Of a stretch of DNA of 64,000 bases, positions 1 to 7,834 are shown piece by piece. Within the stretch, counting starts at the first letter, position 1; every line of letters starts with the position of its first letter. The notes beneath the pieces were generated by a model. The model made no database searches, was not told the DNA's origin, and was given only the letters and a program-made list of their open reading frames with translations. The position numbers and the translations under genes are program-made. The DNA comes from Chersky-840 sp963848335 (lineage in GTDB: Bacteria > Actinomycetota > Acidimicrobiia > Acidimicrobiales > UBA8190): the NCBI GenBank assembly GCA_963848335.1, contig CAWKDD010000003.1:310001-374000 (forward strand), in the 5' to 3' direction.

Positions 1-1803
1 CGCGGCGGCCCCCTGCCGCCGCTCGTCGGACGCCTGGCGCGCGACGTCCTCGACTTCCCTCGCCACCTCGGCCTGCATTCGGGGGGGATGGTCCTGTGCG
101 ACCGTCCCGTCATCGAGGTGTGCCCGGTGGAGTGGGCGCGCCATCCGGGCCGCAGTGCCCTGCAATGGGACAAAGACGACTGCGCAGCCGCCGGTCTCGT
201 CAAGTTCGACCTGCTCGGGCTGGGCATGCTCGAGGCGGTGCACCTCACCGTCGACCTGATCCGCGACGTCCACGGCGTGGAGGTCGACCTCGCCCTGCTC
301 GACCAGGAAGACGCCGTCTACGACATGTTGTGCCGCGCCGACACCGTAGGGGTGTTCCAGGTGGAGAGCCGGGCCCAGATGGCCACGCTCCCCCGCATCC
401 GCCCTCGCTGCTTCGCCGATCTCGTGATCGAAGTGGCCATCATCCGGCCCGGTCCCATCCAGGGAGGATCGGTCCACCCCTACATCCGGCGCCGACAGGG
501 GCTCGAAGCACCCGACCCCCCGCACCCGTTGCTCAGACGGGCACTCGAGAAGACGCTCGGGGTGCCGCTGTTCCAGGAACAGCTCATGCACATCGCCATC
601 GACGCCGCGGGGTTCACCCCTGCCGAAGCCGACGAGCTGCGCCAGGCCATGAGCGCCAAGCGCTCCGGGGCACGCATGGCGCGCCTGTCGGAGCGGCTCT
701 TCGCCGGCATGGCCGAGCGCGGCATCACCGGCGCGGTGGCGCAGGAGATCGTGGGCAAGTTGGCCGCCTTCGCCAACTTCGGCTTCCCCGAGAGCCACGC
801 CGTCTCTTTCGCGTACCTCGTCTACTCGAGCGCGTGGCTGAAGCTGCACTACCCCGCGGCGTTCTGCGCCGGGCTGCTCAACGCACAGCCCATGGGATTC
901 TGGTCACCCCAGTCGTTGGTGGCCGACGCCCGGCGTCACGGCGTCACGGTGCGACGGCCGCACGTCGACGTGTCGGGGGTCGGGGCCACCTTGGAGTGGG
1001 GGCCCGACGACCCCGCCGCAGGCCCGTCGGGTCACGGTGTCGCCGCCGGTCACGGTGTCGCCGCCGGCGACGTCGAGCCCCAGCCCGCCGTCCGGCTCGG
1101 GCTCACCTCGGTGCGCGGGATCGGTGAGGCCGTAGCCCGACGCATCGGCGAGAACGGTTCCTACTCGTCGGTGGAGGACCTGGTGCGCAGGACCGGGACG
1201 GGTCGGCCCCAGCTCGAGGCGCTCGCCACCGCCGGCGCGCTCGAGGGGTTGGCGCCGCGCGACGGCGCCCCCGACATGCGCGGAAGGCGGCGGGCGCTGT
1301 GGGCGGCCGGCGCGCTGGCGTACGGCACCGTCGACCGGCTTCCGGGGCTCGTGTCGGGGGAGGAGGCACCACCGCTTCTCGACCTCACGCCGCTCGAGGA
1401 GGTCGAAGCCGACATGTGGGCCACCGGCCTCACCGTGGGGAGGACCGCGGTGGAGCTCGCCCGCCCCCGCCTCGACGCCATGGGGGTGATCCCCGCGGGC
1501 CGGTTGGCCGGCGCCGAGACCGACGGCAAGGTGCTGGTGGGGGGTGTGGTCACCCACCGCCAGCGTCCCGAGAGCGCCAAGGGCACCGTGTTCCTCAACC
1601 TGGAGGACGAGACCGGCTTGGTCAACGTCATCTGCTCCCCGGGCGCCTGGGAGCGCTGGAGACCCGTGGCCCGGGGGGCACCGGCCCTTTTGGTCCGCGG
1701 GCGCATCGAGCGGGTCGACGGGGTGGTCAGCGTCGTGGCCGAGAAGATCGTCCCGATGGACCTGGGGCCCGCTCCCGTCCCGGCCTCCCGCGACTTCCGG
1801 TAG
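1..1803 (+). CDS. dnaE2: Error-prone DNA polymerase III alpha subunit DnaE2 (C-terminal 600 residues, cut by window edge)
   Basis: The frame is open from base 1 to a TAG at 1801-1803, so the gene begins upstream of the window. DnaE2 (ImuC) is the translesion replicase of the ImuA'/ImuB/DnaE2 mutasome, induced by DNA damage in actinobacteria. The fragment starts in the conserved core (RHLGLHSGGM just before the first in-frame ATG at 88, then KFDLLGLGML). It continues through finger segments (PLFQEQLM, ADELRQAMSAKR) and a helix-hairpin-helix around residues 363-400 (SVRGIGEAVARRIG). It ends in an OB-fold at about 525-595 (GTVFLNLEDETGLVNVI). HLGLHSGGMV and the short C-terminus without a tau-binding tail fit DnaE2 better than DnaE1. 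A small insert with a duplicated GHGVAAG lies near residue 344. imuA'/imuB are not in the window. Confidence 0.93.
   Translation, partial: RGGPLPPLVGRLARDVLDFPRHLGLHSGGMVLCDRPVIEVCPVEWARHPGRSALQWDKDDCAAAGLVKFDLLGLGMLEAVHLTVDLIRDVHGVEVDLALLDQEDAVYDMLCRADTVGVFQVESRAQMATLPRIRPRCFADLVIEVAIIRPGPIQGGSVHPYIRRRQGLEAPDPPHPLLRRALEKTLGVPLFQEQLMHIAIDAAGFTPAEADELRQAMSAKRSGARMARLSERLFAGMAERGITGAVAQEIVGKLAAFANFGFPESHAVSFAYLVYSSAWLKLHYPAAFCAGLLNAQPMGFWSPQSLVADARRHGVTVRRPHVDVSGVGATLEWGPDDPAAGPSGHGVAAGHGVAAGDVEPQPAVRLGLTSVRGIGEAVARRIGENGSYSSVEDLVRRTGTGRPQLEALATAGALEGLAPRDGAPDMRGRRRALWAAGALAYGTVDRLPGLVSGEEAPPLLDLTPLEEVEADMWATGLTVGRTAVELARPRLDAMGVIPAGRLAGAETDGKVLVGGVVTHRQRPESAKGTVFLNLEDETGLVNVICSPGAWERWRPVARGAPALLVRGRIERVDGVVSVVAEKIVPMDLGPAPVPASRDFR
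1031..1066 (+). repeat. In-frame 18-bp tandem duplication inside dnaE2
   Basis: Two perfect 18-bp copies (1031-1048 and 1049-1066) encode GHGVAAGHGVAAG in a poorly conserved linker before the helix-hairpin-helix region. The unit length is a multiple of three, so the reading frame survives. It looks like a recent slippage duplication. Confidence 0.85.
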
Positions 1804-1974
1804 CACCGGGCCCTTGGCGATCCGACCGATCGTTGGGGGGATGTTGCGAAATCCTTCAAGACGCCCCCTCACAGCGCCGATATCCCCGGAAGCAGAACCC
1901 TCGGCGCGTGGTGCCGGAGTCGGGAACGTCGCAGAGGCGATTGCCGTCCGAGCGACCACGAGGAGACACACGAC

Positions 1975-2181
1975 ATGAAGAGTTGCCCCGGTCAGTTGGT
2001 GGTGCATCGCGACGGCACGGTTGCGTACTGCACCGAACAGACCGGTGGAGGCTCCTGCGTCGGCGAGGACCGCCCCCATCGGGGAGGTTTCTTCGCCTGT
2101 CGCGTCGTCGACGGCGACAACTGCCCGTATTGCACCGTGGCGCCCGTCACCGTGGAGCCCGTCACCGTGGCGCAACGCTGA
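1975..2181 (+). CDS. Cys-rich small protein, copy 1 of a paralogous pair
   Basis: A 68-residue protein with an AGGAG ribosome binding site about 10 nt before the ATG. It contains the motif VVHRDGTVAYC, then SC, then FACRVV and a final CPYC, giving five or six cysteines and one conserved histidine. The next gene (2409-2645) shares the pattern CxxxLV(V/L)HRDGxxAYC, then SCxGxDxPH, then ACRV, then CxxC, so the two are paralogues. The Cys/His spacing suggests a zinc-binding fold. I know of no characterised relative and assign no function. The C-terminus ends in a repetitive VTVEPVTVAQ tail. Confidence 0.7.
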   Translation: MKSCPGQLVVHRDGTVAYCTEQTGGGSCVGEDRPHRGGFFACRVVDGDNCPYCTVAPVTVEPVTVAQR

Positions 2182-2408
2182 GCACATCGGCCGCGTCGCG
2201 CTCCGCGGTCTGAACACCGTCGTCTCGTCACCCGTAGTGCACAGCGTGTCGACCACCCGCCGTGAGAATCCGTTGTGCATGGCTTGTTCCACCCCGACCG
2301 CGCCGGGGCCGATCCCATAGGTGGCATACGGGCCGACACCCGCACGAGGTGCGTGCAACCGGGCCGAAACACACGGGAAGAGCCAGAGAACCGAAGCGAG
2401 GTGGGGGC

Positions 2409-2645
2409 GTGTTGATCTGCGACGGTTGCCTCGTGCTGCACCGCGACGGCGAGATCGCCTATTGCTCCGAGGAGCTCGACGGCAAGTCCTGCGCGGGCTA
2501 CGACATGCCACATCTCGCCGGCGTGATGGCGTGCCGCGTCACCCCTCGAGGCACACGCTGCCGCCACTGCGACGAGGTCATGCGCATGCGCCTGATCATG
2601 GCGCCGGACTTCGTTCCCGACAGCCTGCGCACCGTCATCAACTGA
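2409..2645 (+). CDS. Cys-rich small protein, copy 2 of a paralogous pair
   Basis: A 78-residue protein read from GTG at 2409, chosen because a GAGGTGG ribosome binding site lies just upstream and the conserved block begins immediately (CDGCLVLHRDGEIAYC). The later motifs SCAGYDMPH, MACRV and CRHCDEV mirror copy 1. It adds a 20-residue tail with Met and Arg. Cysteine pairs and a histidine suggest a metal site. A CATAGGT element at 2316-2322 could be part of its promoter; the same heptamer precedes the WhiB gene and another small Cys protein near 30.8-31.3 kb. Function unknown. Confidence 0.7.
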   Translation: MLICDGCLVLHRDGEIAYCSEELDGKSCAGYDMPHLAGVMACRVTPRGTRCRHCDEVMRMRLIMAPDFVPDSLRTVIN

Positions 2646-2690
2646 ACGCGACCCTCGCCGACGTGCCCGGGCACTTCGGCTCAGGCCGGA

Positions 2691-3962
2691 TCAGGTGACG
2701 TAGAGCTCCCCCCCGGACTCCTCGATCGGAATCCGTCCCAGGCCCCGGGGCGCCGGACCCCGGATCACCGCACCCGACTTCCCGTTGAACTCCGACCCGT
2801 GGCACGGGCAGATGAACTTCGCCGCCGGAGGCGAGTACGCCACGATGCAGCCCTCGTGGGGACACACGGCGTCGAAGGCCGCGAAGGTCCCGTTCTCGGG
2901 CTGCACCACGATGCTCGGGTCTCCTGACCTGGGGTCCTGGAACGTCGCCGCCCCCCCCACGGGCACCGACGCGGCGGTGGCAACGCGGGTGCCCACCGGC
3001 TTGGACACCGGCGTGGTGGTGGGCGCCGACGAGCCCGGCGTCGACCCCGACCCCGTGGTCCCCGCCGGACCCGACGTCGATGTCGAGGGGATCGGGGCGG
3101 GCACACCCGACGGTTTCGACTTGCCCCCGAGCCTGCCGAGGCCCGCCACCAGGCCCGTGCCCGCCAGCGCGACACCCGCCAGCGCGGCGGCGAAGACCCC
3201 TTGCAGGGTGAAGGTGCGTCGATCGATGTCGCCGAGACCCGATGCGGCCGCCGCGCTCGGGCTCTGGAGCAGATACGGGCACGGGACGGGCTCGCACGGC
3301 GCACCGGACATGGCCCGGCACACCCCGGCGTCGTAGGCCCCGCACACCCTCTGCACGACCTCGAAGGACACGGGGACCGTGATGGCCGGCCCCACGCCGC
3401 TGCGGGCCCGGGCCCGGTCGCGCGCCAAGGCGTCGGCCGACAGCACGCCGCCGGCTCCGGCCACGAGCAACGGTGTCCACGCGAACACGAAGACGATGTC
3501 GGATCCCGTGTAGTACGGGCTCGAGTGGAAGCTGACCGTCAGAAAGAGACTGAACGACAAGAGCATGCCCCCCGCCGCCGCCACCCGGGTCCACAGTCCC
3601 GCCAGCGTGGCCGCGCCCACGGCCACCTCGGCCAGGGCGATCACCACGCCGAGCGCGACGGCGTGAGGCTCGAGGTGCGCCACGAGCCCGTGGATGGGGC
3701 TGACGCGGGCCGCCGATGCCAACTGGGACTGGATCGACGTCGGGTTCGACCGGTCGAAGAACCCCGGATTGGCGATCTTCTGCAGGCCGGCGAAGACGAA
3801 GGTGCCCCCGAGGAACAGCCGGAGCGGAAGCAGCGACCAGCCGGCCATGGTGGTGGCCCGCGCCGGTGGCCCGCGGCGCGCCCAGGCTCGGCGCCACGGG
3901 CTGTCCTCCGAGCTGTTGGGGCTCCGAGGCGTGCGCGGTCGGTGGTCGCGGGTCTGGGACAA
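2691..3962 (-). CDS. Membrane fusion protein: DoxX-type domain plus C-terminal Rieske [2Fe-2S] domain
   Basis: A 423-residue protein. Residues about 40-180 form a four-helix DoxX/DoxD-like membrane domain, with a PLRLFLGGTFVFAGLQK start typical of the family. Residues 200-230 are a short Cys-rich loop (C207, C215, C223, C228). A twin-arginine-like DRRTF precedes a further membrane segment at 250-275. A Ser/Thr/Pro/Gly linker follows (about 280-325), then a Rieske domain (about 325-420). Rieske ligands are visible as CPH (C367, H369) and CPCH (C385, H388), with C372 and C387 placed for the stabilising disulfide. DoxD proteins donate thiosulfate electrons to quinone and Rieske proteins carry electrons, so an electron-transfer role at the membrane is likely. 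The TTG start at 3962 is uncertain; ATG at 3848 is the alternative. Confidence 0.85.
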   Translation of the reverse strand: MSQTRDHRPRTPRSPNSSEDSPWRRAWARRGPPARATTMAGWSLLPLRLFLGGTFVFAGLQKIANPGFFDRSNPTSIQSQLASAARVSPIHGLVAHLEPHAVALGVVIALAEVAVGAATLAGLWTRVAAAGGMLLSFSLFLTVSFHSSPYYTGSDIVFVFAWTPLLVAGAGGVLSADALARDRARARSGVGPAITVPVSFEVVQRVCGAYDAGVCRAMSGAPCEPVPCPYLLQSPSAAAASGLGDIDRRTFTLQGVFAAALAGVALAGTGLVAGLGRLGGKSKPSGVPAPIPSTSTSGPAGTTGSGSTPGSSAPTTTPVSKPVGTRVATAASVPVGGAATFQDPRSGDPSIVVQPENGTFAAFDAVCPHEGCIVAYSPPAAKFICPCHGSEFNGKSGAVIRGPAPRGLGRIPIEESGGELYVT

Positions 3963-4092
3963 GGCCCATCATCCTCTCGCGCCGGCCCTCCCCCCGGGCG
4001 TCACCCCGATACCGGACCGGCATCCGCCCTAGTAGCGGGGCATCTCTTCCCGTAGGATTGAAGTTGGGGTGGGTGCAGGGGGGGTCCATGCC

Positions 4093-4398
4093 ATGAGGCA
4101 TCTCGCCATAGAAGAGGTAGCACGCCCGAGCTTCTGGGCGTCGTTGAGACATGGTGGTTACGTCGCGCCGACATGGCACGCGGTGACCGAATCCGCCCCC
4201 AGGCCTATCAAGACGCTGTGCGGCCGTCCCTACACCTCCGAGGCCCTTCGGACCTGGGACCAGACGCCGTTGGCGGGGCGCTGCCCACAATGCGAACGAC
4301 TGGTCTCGAGCGCCAGCCGGGCCAAGGGCGCCACCTTCATCGCCGAGGCGACCCCCTCGGGCCAACCCCACAAGCGCCACATCCCCAAAGGCGCCTGA
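4093..4398 (+). CDS. Small protein with possible zinc ribbon (TLCGRPY...CPQC)
   Basis: A 101-residue protein. ATG at 4093 is preferred over the upstream start at 4069 because a G-rich ribosome binding site (about 4076-4084) is suitably spaced. It has WHAVTE, LCGRPY and RCPQCERL, so one Cys plus a CxxC with nearby His. This resembles small actinobacterial proteins that pair LCGxxW/Y with CPxC and are presumed zinc-binding. No enzymatic motif is visible. It is divergent from the DoxX-Rieske gene and converges on tRNA-Gln. Confidence 0.6.
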   Translation: MRHLAIEEVARPSFWASLRHGGYVAPTWHAVTESAPRPIKTLCGRPYTSEALRTWDQTPLAGRCPQCERLVSSASRAKGATFIAEATPSGQPHKRHIPKGA

Positions 4399-4460
4399 TC
4401 GAGGCTCGGACCCCGGGACAGGGGCGACAGTGGGGGCCCGAGGAGCGGGGTCGGGAGGCT

Positions 4461-4536
4461 TGGCTGGCGGGGGAGGGCTCGAACCTCCAACATCCGGCTC
4501 CAAAGGCCGGCGTTCTGCCGATTGAACTACCCGCCA
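4461..4536 (-). tRNA. tRNA-Gln (anticodon TTG), CCA encoded
   Basis: Read on the minus strand, it folds as a full cloverleaf. The acceptor is TGGCGGG with CCCGCCA (7 bp), the D arm is GTTC/GAAC, the anticodon stem is CCGGC/GCCGG around loop CTTTGGA, and the T arm is GGAGG/CCTCC around TTCGAGC. U33 is followed by TTG, which reads CAA and CAG glutamine codons. Discriminator G and a genomic CCA follow the acceptor. In actinobacteria this tRNA is normally charged by GluRS and amidated by GatCAB; that is background, not shown here. Confidence 0.93.
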
Positions 4537-4567
4537 AGAGGCGCTGCGCCCGATAAACCGTAGGCGG

Positions 4568-4933
4568 TCAGGCTTCGATCAATTCGATGCGATTGCCGAA
4601 GGGGTCCTCCACGTAGCACCGACGCGGCCCGGGGATGTCGTCGTCGAAGCGCACGCCGTGGCCGGCTACCTCGAGCGACGCACACAGGGCGTCGAGGTCC
4701 TCGACCACCAGAGCGGGGTGGGCCTTGCGCGCCGGGCGGAAGTCGTCCTCCACCCCGAGGTGCAGCGCCACCTGGCCGTTCGAGAACCAACAGCCGCCCC
4801 GGGCCGCCAGCACAGGCGGCTTGGCCCGCTCCTCGAGCCCCAGCACCGCCTGGTAGAAGGTCCGGGCGGCGTCCTCCTGGCCCCGGGGCATGGCCAATTG
4901 GACGTGGTCGACGGCGACGAGCTGGTACCCCAC
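4568..4933 (-). CDS. VOC superfamily (glyoxalase/bleomycin-resistance type) protein
   Basis: A 121-residue single-module VOC protein. It opens with a VDHVQLAMP strand, has the mid-domain FYQAVLGLEE and RGGCWFSNGQVALHLGVE, and closes with CYVEDPFGNRIELIE, the usual C-terminal strand carrying a metal-ligand Glu. His and Glu sit where VOC metal ligands are expected (H in DHVQL, H in ALHLG, E in RIELI). I chose GTG at 4933 because GGAGGAGG lies 4-6 nt upstream; a longer reading from 4954 or 5119 would run into antisense of bS22. Substrate cannot be inferred. Confidence 0.82.
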   Translation of the reverse strand: MGYQLVAVDHVQLAMPRGQEDAARTFYQAVLGLEERAKPPVLAARGGCWFSNGQVALHLGVEDDFRPARKAHPALVVEDLDALCASLEVAGHGVRFDDDIPGPRRCYVEDPFGNRIELIEA

Positions 4934-4980
4934 GATCCTCCTCCGACGAGCCATCGATTCCCGATCGGGCCCGAGGCTAC

Positions 4981-5011
4981 TTGGCGGACGTCGGCACACG
5001 GCCGCTAACCT
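4981..5011 (+). promoter_or_regulatory. Probable promoter of bS22 giving a near-leaderless mRNA
   Basis: TTGGCG (4981-4986) and TAACCT (5006-5011) are separated by 19 bp, and the ATG lies 10 nt after the second hexamer. Transcription would begin about three bases before the start codon. No Shine-Dalgarno sequence is visible. Confidence 0.45.
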
Positions 5012-5021
5012 GCGATTAGTC

Positions 5022-5123
5022 ATGGGATCGCTGATCAAGAAGCGCCGCAAGCGCATGCGCAAGAAGAAGCACAAGAAGATGCTCAAGGCCACCCGCTGGC
5101 AGCGGCGGGCCGCCGGCAAGTAG
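5022..5123 (+). CDS. Small ribosomal subunit protein bS22 (AURKAIP1/COX24-like), 33 residues
   Basis: A 33-residue, extremely basic protein: MGSLIKKRRKRMRKKKHKKM, then WQRRAAGK. It matches the actinobacterial bS22 family seen in mycobacterial 30S structures near the mRNA channel and decoding region, and the COX24/AURKAIP1 domain. The full length and the IKKRRKRM block are diagnostic. It is easily missed because of its size. A perfect hairpin terminator follows 14 bases after the stop. Confidence 0.92.
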   Translation: MGSLIKKRRKRMRKKKHKKMLKATRWQRRAAGK

Positions 5124-5136
5124 CCCGGAGTTCCCG

Positions 5137-5162
5137 CACTCCCGCCCCGATGGGCGGGAGTG
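5137..5162. terminator. Perfect 11-bp hairpin, probably bidirectional terminator between bS22 and ispE
   Basis: CACTCCCGCCC (5137-5147) and GGGCGGGAGTG (5152-5162) are perfectly complementary around a CGAT loop. It lies between the stop codons of two convergent transcription units (5123 and 5168). There is no U-tract, which is common for high-GC actinobacterial terminators. Confidence 0.75.
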
Positions 5163-5167
5163 GCGCG

Positions 5168-5971
5168 TCAGGGCCGAGAACGTTCCTCAGGTGAGGCTGC
5201 GGCGGGAACCGTCCGGACCTCCACCAGTGGAGCTCGTTGGTCCCCCATCACGAGGAAGTCGAGTCCGGCGATGCCCAGACCATCGGCGTCCCCCTCGACG
5301 AACCACGTCGAGCCGCTCCCTGCCAGCCGCGGACGCCGGCCGGTCACCGCGGCGAGCTCCTGGCGCCAGTGTTCCAAGCCGGGAGCCACCTCGATGGCGG
5401 CGGGTTCGAGGTCGTTGCCCCCGAACCCCTGAGCGTGCCCGTCACGTCGGTCGTCCCATTGCCGGTAGACGGCGGCGGTGTCGACGGAGAACGGCACCAG
5501 CAAGAGCACGAAGCGACGGTCTTCGAAAGGCAATGGTTCGATCCTCTCCCCCACGCCCGTCACCCGGGCCCGCCCGCCCCCGACACAGAAGGGCACGTCC
5601 GCGCCGAGACGGGCGGCGACGGCGAGGTCGTCGATACCGGCCCAGCGCAGAACGGCGGCGGCGTCGGACGAACCACCCCCGAGCCCGGCCCCGGCCGGGA
5701 TGCGTTTGACGATCCGGACCGACGCGTCCGCTCCCACCACGGCGAGCGCTCTGGCCACGAGGTTGTCGGGACCGGTGGGGACCTGACCCACCCCCAGGTG
5801 CCCGCACACCGCGTCGACCACGGAGATCCCCGACCCCGGCCCCAAGACCAGCGTGTCGGCGAGGTCGATCGACACCATCTCGGCGTCGAGGAGGTGATAC
5901 CCGTCGTCACGGACCCCCGTCACCTGGAGCGACAGCGTGAGCTTGGCCGGGGCGCTGACGCTGGCGGTCAC
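5168..5971 (-). CDS. ispE: 4-diphosphocytidyl-2-C-methyl-D-erythritol kinase IspE
   Basis: A 267-residue GHMP kinase of the non-mevalonate isoprenoid pathway. It phosphorylates the 2-hydroxyl of 4-diphosphocytidyl-methylerythritol using ATP. The N-terminal SAPAKLTLSL holds the conserved Lys10. The glycine-rich ATP loop PAGAGLGGGSSDAA spans residues 92-105. ADVPFCV and LAGSGSTWF are the later GHMP motifs. GTG at 5971 is chosen because it overlaps the rsmA stop as GTGA, indicating translational coupling. It is the last gene of metG-tatD-rlpA-rsmA-ispE, and its end faces the hairpin at 5137-5162. Confidence 0.93.
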   Translation of the reverse strand: MTASVSAPAKLTLSLQVTGVRDDGYHLLDAEMVSIDLADTLVLGPGSGISVVDAVCGHLGVGQVPTGPDNLVARALAVVGADASVRIVKRIPAGAGLGGGSSDAAAVLRWAGIDDLAVAARLGADVPFCVGGGRARVTGVGERIEPLPFEDRRFVLLLVPFSVDTAAVYRQWDDRRDGHAQGFGGNDLEPAAIEVAPGLEHWRQELAAVTGRRPRLAGSGSTWFVEGDADGLGIAGLDFLVMGDQRAPLVEVRTVPAAASPEERSRP

Positions 5972-6810
5972 GACGCGGATGGTCCTGGGGCGCACGCGGC
6001 CAGTCTCCCCCACTCCTCGACCCCCAGGTTCTCGGCACGAGCCGCGGGATCGACGCCTGCCGCGGCGAAGGCCTCGGGCGGCACCACGCCCGCCAGTGAC
6101 TGCCGGAGCATCTTTCGACGGTGGCCGAACCCGGCACGGACCAGCTCGAAGAGCCTGGACGCAGGGACCAGGGCGGGATCCACCGCCACCACGGGACGGC
6201 GCTCGATGCGGACGAGCACCGATTCCACCGCGGGACGGGGCACGAACACCGACGCCGGTACGCGTCCCACCACCCGTGCCGTGGCGTGGTACGCCACCTT
6301 CACCGACACGGCGCCGTAGGTCTTGCTGCCCGGGGCCGCCGCCAGCCGCTCGCCCACCTCCCGCTGGACCATCACCAGCATCGACGTAACGGCTGTCGCC
6401 TCGTCGAGGGCGCGCAGCACCACGGGGACAGCCACGTTGTAGGGGAGGTTGGCCACCATGACCCACGACGACGCCGGTCCGGCGGCGAGGAGCTCGTGCC
6501 AGTCGAGGGTCAACGCATCGGCCTCGACGACGCGCACGCCGTCGTGCTCGACCTGGGCGCGCAGGAGCGGGACGAGACGCCGGTCGACCTCCACAGCCGT
6601 GACCGACGCCCCCGTCTCGGCCAGGGCCAGGGTGAGCGCGCCCAGACCGGCCCCGATCTCGACCACGGCGTCTGCGGGCCCGACTCCCGACAACCGGGCG
6701 ATACGGCGGACCGTGTTGGCGTCGACGACGAAGTTCTGGCCCAGGGCCCGGCTGGGGCGCAGGCCGTGCTCGTCCAGGAGCTCCCTGACCTGACGGAGCG
6801 ACAACGTCAC
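5968..6810 (-). CDS. rsmA: 16S rRNA dimethyladenosine transferase RsmA (KsgA)
   Basis: A 280-residue SAM-dependent enzyme that dimethylates two adjacent adenosines in the 3' hairpin of 16S rRNA during 30S maturation. The N-terminus carries LGQNFVVD, SAM motif I is EIGAGLGALT (51-60), and the catalytic motif NLPYN lies at 121-125. FVPRPAVESVLVRI is the family's C-terminal block. It begins 33 bp after the RlpA-like gene and overlaps ispE by 4 bp. Confidence 0.95.
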   Translation of the reverse strand: MTLSLRQVRELLDEHGLRPSRALGQNFVVDANTVRRIARLSGVGPADAVVEIGAGLGALTLALAETGASVTAVEVDRRLVPLLRAQVEHDGVRVVEADALTLDWHELLAAGPASSWVMVANLPYNVAVPVVLRALDEATAVTSMLVMVQREVGERLAAAPGSKTYGAVSVKVAYHATARVVGRVPASVFVPRPAVESVLVRIERRPVVAVDPALVPASRLFELVRAGFGHRRKMLRQSLAGVVPPEAFAAAGVDPAARAENLGVEEWGRLAACAPGPSAS

Positions 6811-6843
6811 CTCACGAATGGTGCCGCCGCCAGGGGGGCGCTG

Positions 6844-7599
6844 TCACCAGCTGAGGCGCACCTCGATGACGCCGACCGCCAGGCTGGCCAACTCGGAGAA
6901 GGTGGCCGGGGAGAGGTCGATGACCCGGCCCGGATTGTGGGCCTCGCGGTCGTCGACCGTGCACCGGTCCGTCGCCCCGGTGGCGAGGTCGGTCACGGTC
7001 ACCACCGTCCCGAAGGCCAGGCTCGGACTGGCGCAGGTCCCGGCGGGCGAGCCGTACCAGGAGGCGAGGCCGGCCGTGGTGCTCTGCACGGGCGACGGCG
7101 CGGCCACCGGCACCGGCTTGGGGGCGGCGACCTCCGGGGCGGCGACCGGTTTCGGCGCGGGCTGGGGTGAGGGCGGCGGTGCCGCCGTCGTGGTGGGCGG
7201 CGGTGCTGTCGTCGTGGTCGTCGGGAGCACCTGCCGGAACGACACGCTCTCGGCGTAGGCGTGCGAAGCGGTCCCCGTCGCCGCCGCCGACGCGGTGGTG
7301 CCGGGCGTGGAGCTCACCGATCCCGACGTGCCGAGGTCGGCGTAGACGACAGGCGTCGCCCACGACACGGACAACGACGCCGGCCCGCGTCCGTCGCGGG
7401 CGCGACCGGTGACGACACCACTTCGGTGCCGTTGACCGTGCAGCGTCGCGCGCTGCGGTGTGGCCAGCAGGAGGAGCGGCACCACGATCAGGGTCAGACA
7501 ACAACCCATCTGCACGACGTGCCGCCACCCCCCGGCGCTTCGGGTCCTCAGATCTCCACCCTTCCTCTGTGGACTCCATGTCGAGTGCGTCGGGATCAC
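6844..7599 (-). CDS. Secreted or membrane-anchored RlpA-like double-psi beta-barrel protein in the rpfB slot
   Basis: A 251-residue protein with a hydrophobic N-terminal segment (around residues 31-48) and a low-complexity Pro/Ala/Thr linker. The C-terminal double-psi beta-barrel domain lies at about 175-251: LASWYGSP, FGTVVTVTD, then VDDREAHNPGRVIDLSP with the conserved Asp. RlpA-like domains bind or cleave peptidoglycan. GTG at 7599 is supported by ACGCTA on the plus strand (7605-7610), which reads TAGCGT on the minus strand 5 nt before the start. In mycobacteria and streptomycetes the gene between tatD and rsmA is rpfB; here no lysozyme-like Rpf catalytic domain or G5 domain is visible. 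Confidence 0.82.
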   Translation of the reverse strand: MIPTHSTWSPQRKGGDLRTRSAGGWRHVVQMGCCLTLIVVPLLLLATPQRATLHGQRHRSGVVTGRARDGRGPASLSVSWATPVVYADLGTSGSVSSTPGTTASAAATGTASHAYAESVSFRQVLPTTTTTAPPPTTTAAPPPSPQPAPKPVAAPEVAAPKPVPVAAPSPVQSTTAGLASWYGSPAGTCASPSLAFGTVVTVTDLATGATDRCTVDDREAHNPGRVIDLSPATFSELASLAVGVIEVRLSW

Positions 7600-7738
7600 T
7601 CACGACGCTAGGCGAGGCCGCGCGCACCATCAATTCGCACGCGCCGATACACGCGTCTCGGGAGCGGACCGTGTCGGCGCCGCGCGCGACAGAGCGTGGC
7701 ACATTCACTACCCGCCACGAACGAGCGTGGTGCAATTC

Positions 7739-7778
7739 CTGTGGAAAACCCCCAAATTTTGCCGAGAATTTGCCACAG
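7739..7778. other. Nested inverted repeats in an isolated AT-rich patch
   Basis: CTGTGG (7739-7744) pairs with CCACAG (7773-7778). On the minus strand CAAATT and AATTTG pair inside it. This is one of the few AT-rich spots in the window, in a 235-bp gap between tatD and the RlpA-like gene. It may be a terminator for metG-tatD or a regulatory element upstream of the 7605-7610 promoter. No known riboswitch was recognised. Confidence 0.45.
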
Positions 7779-7834
7779 AGCGCAATGACGTGGTCACATC
7801 GAATTTCGGGCGATTCGCTGGGGAAATGGCGCCA

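Noticed and set aside
904..2511. Long minus-strand ORF of 535 codons
   Set aside because: Shadow of dnaE2 and the Cys-rich genes; Arg/Gly/His-rich with no domain, typical of GC-rich antisense frames.
7600..7834. c-di-AMP (ydaO) riboswitch upstream of the peptidoglycan gene
   Set aside because: Streptomycete rpf genes can carry one, but the conserved core was not recognised, and the predicted leaderless start leaves no room for a leader.
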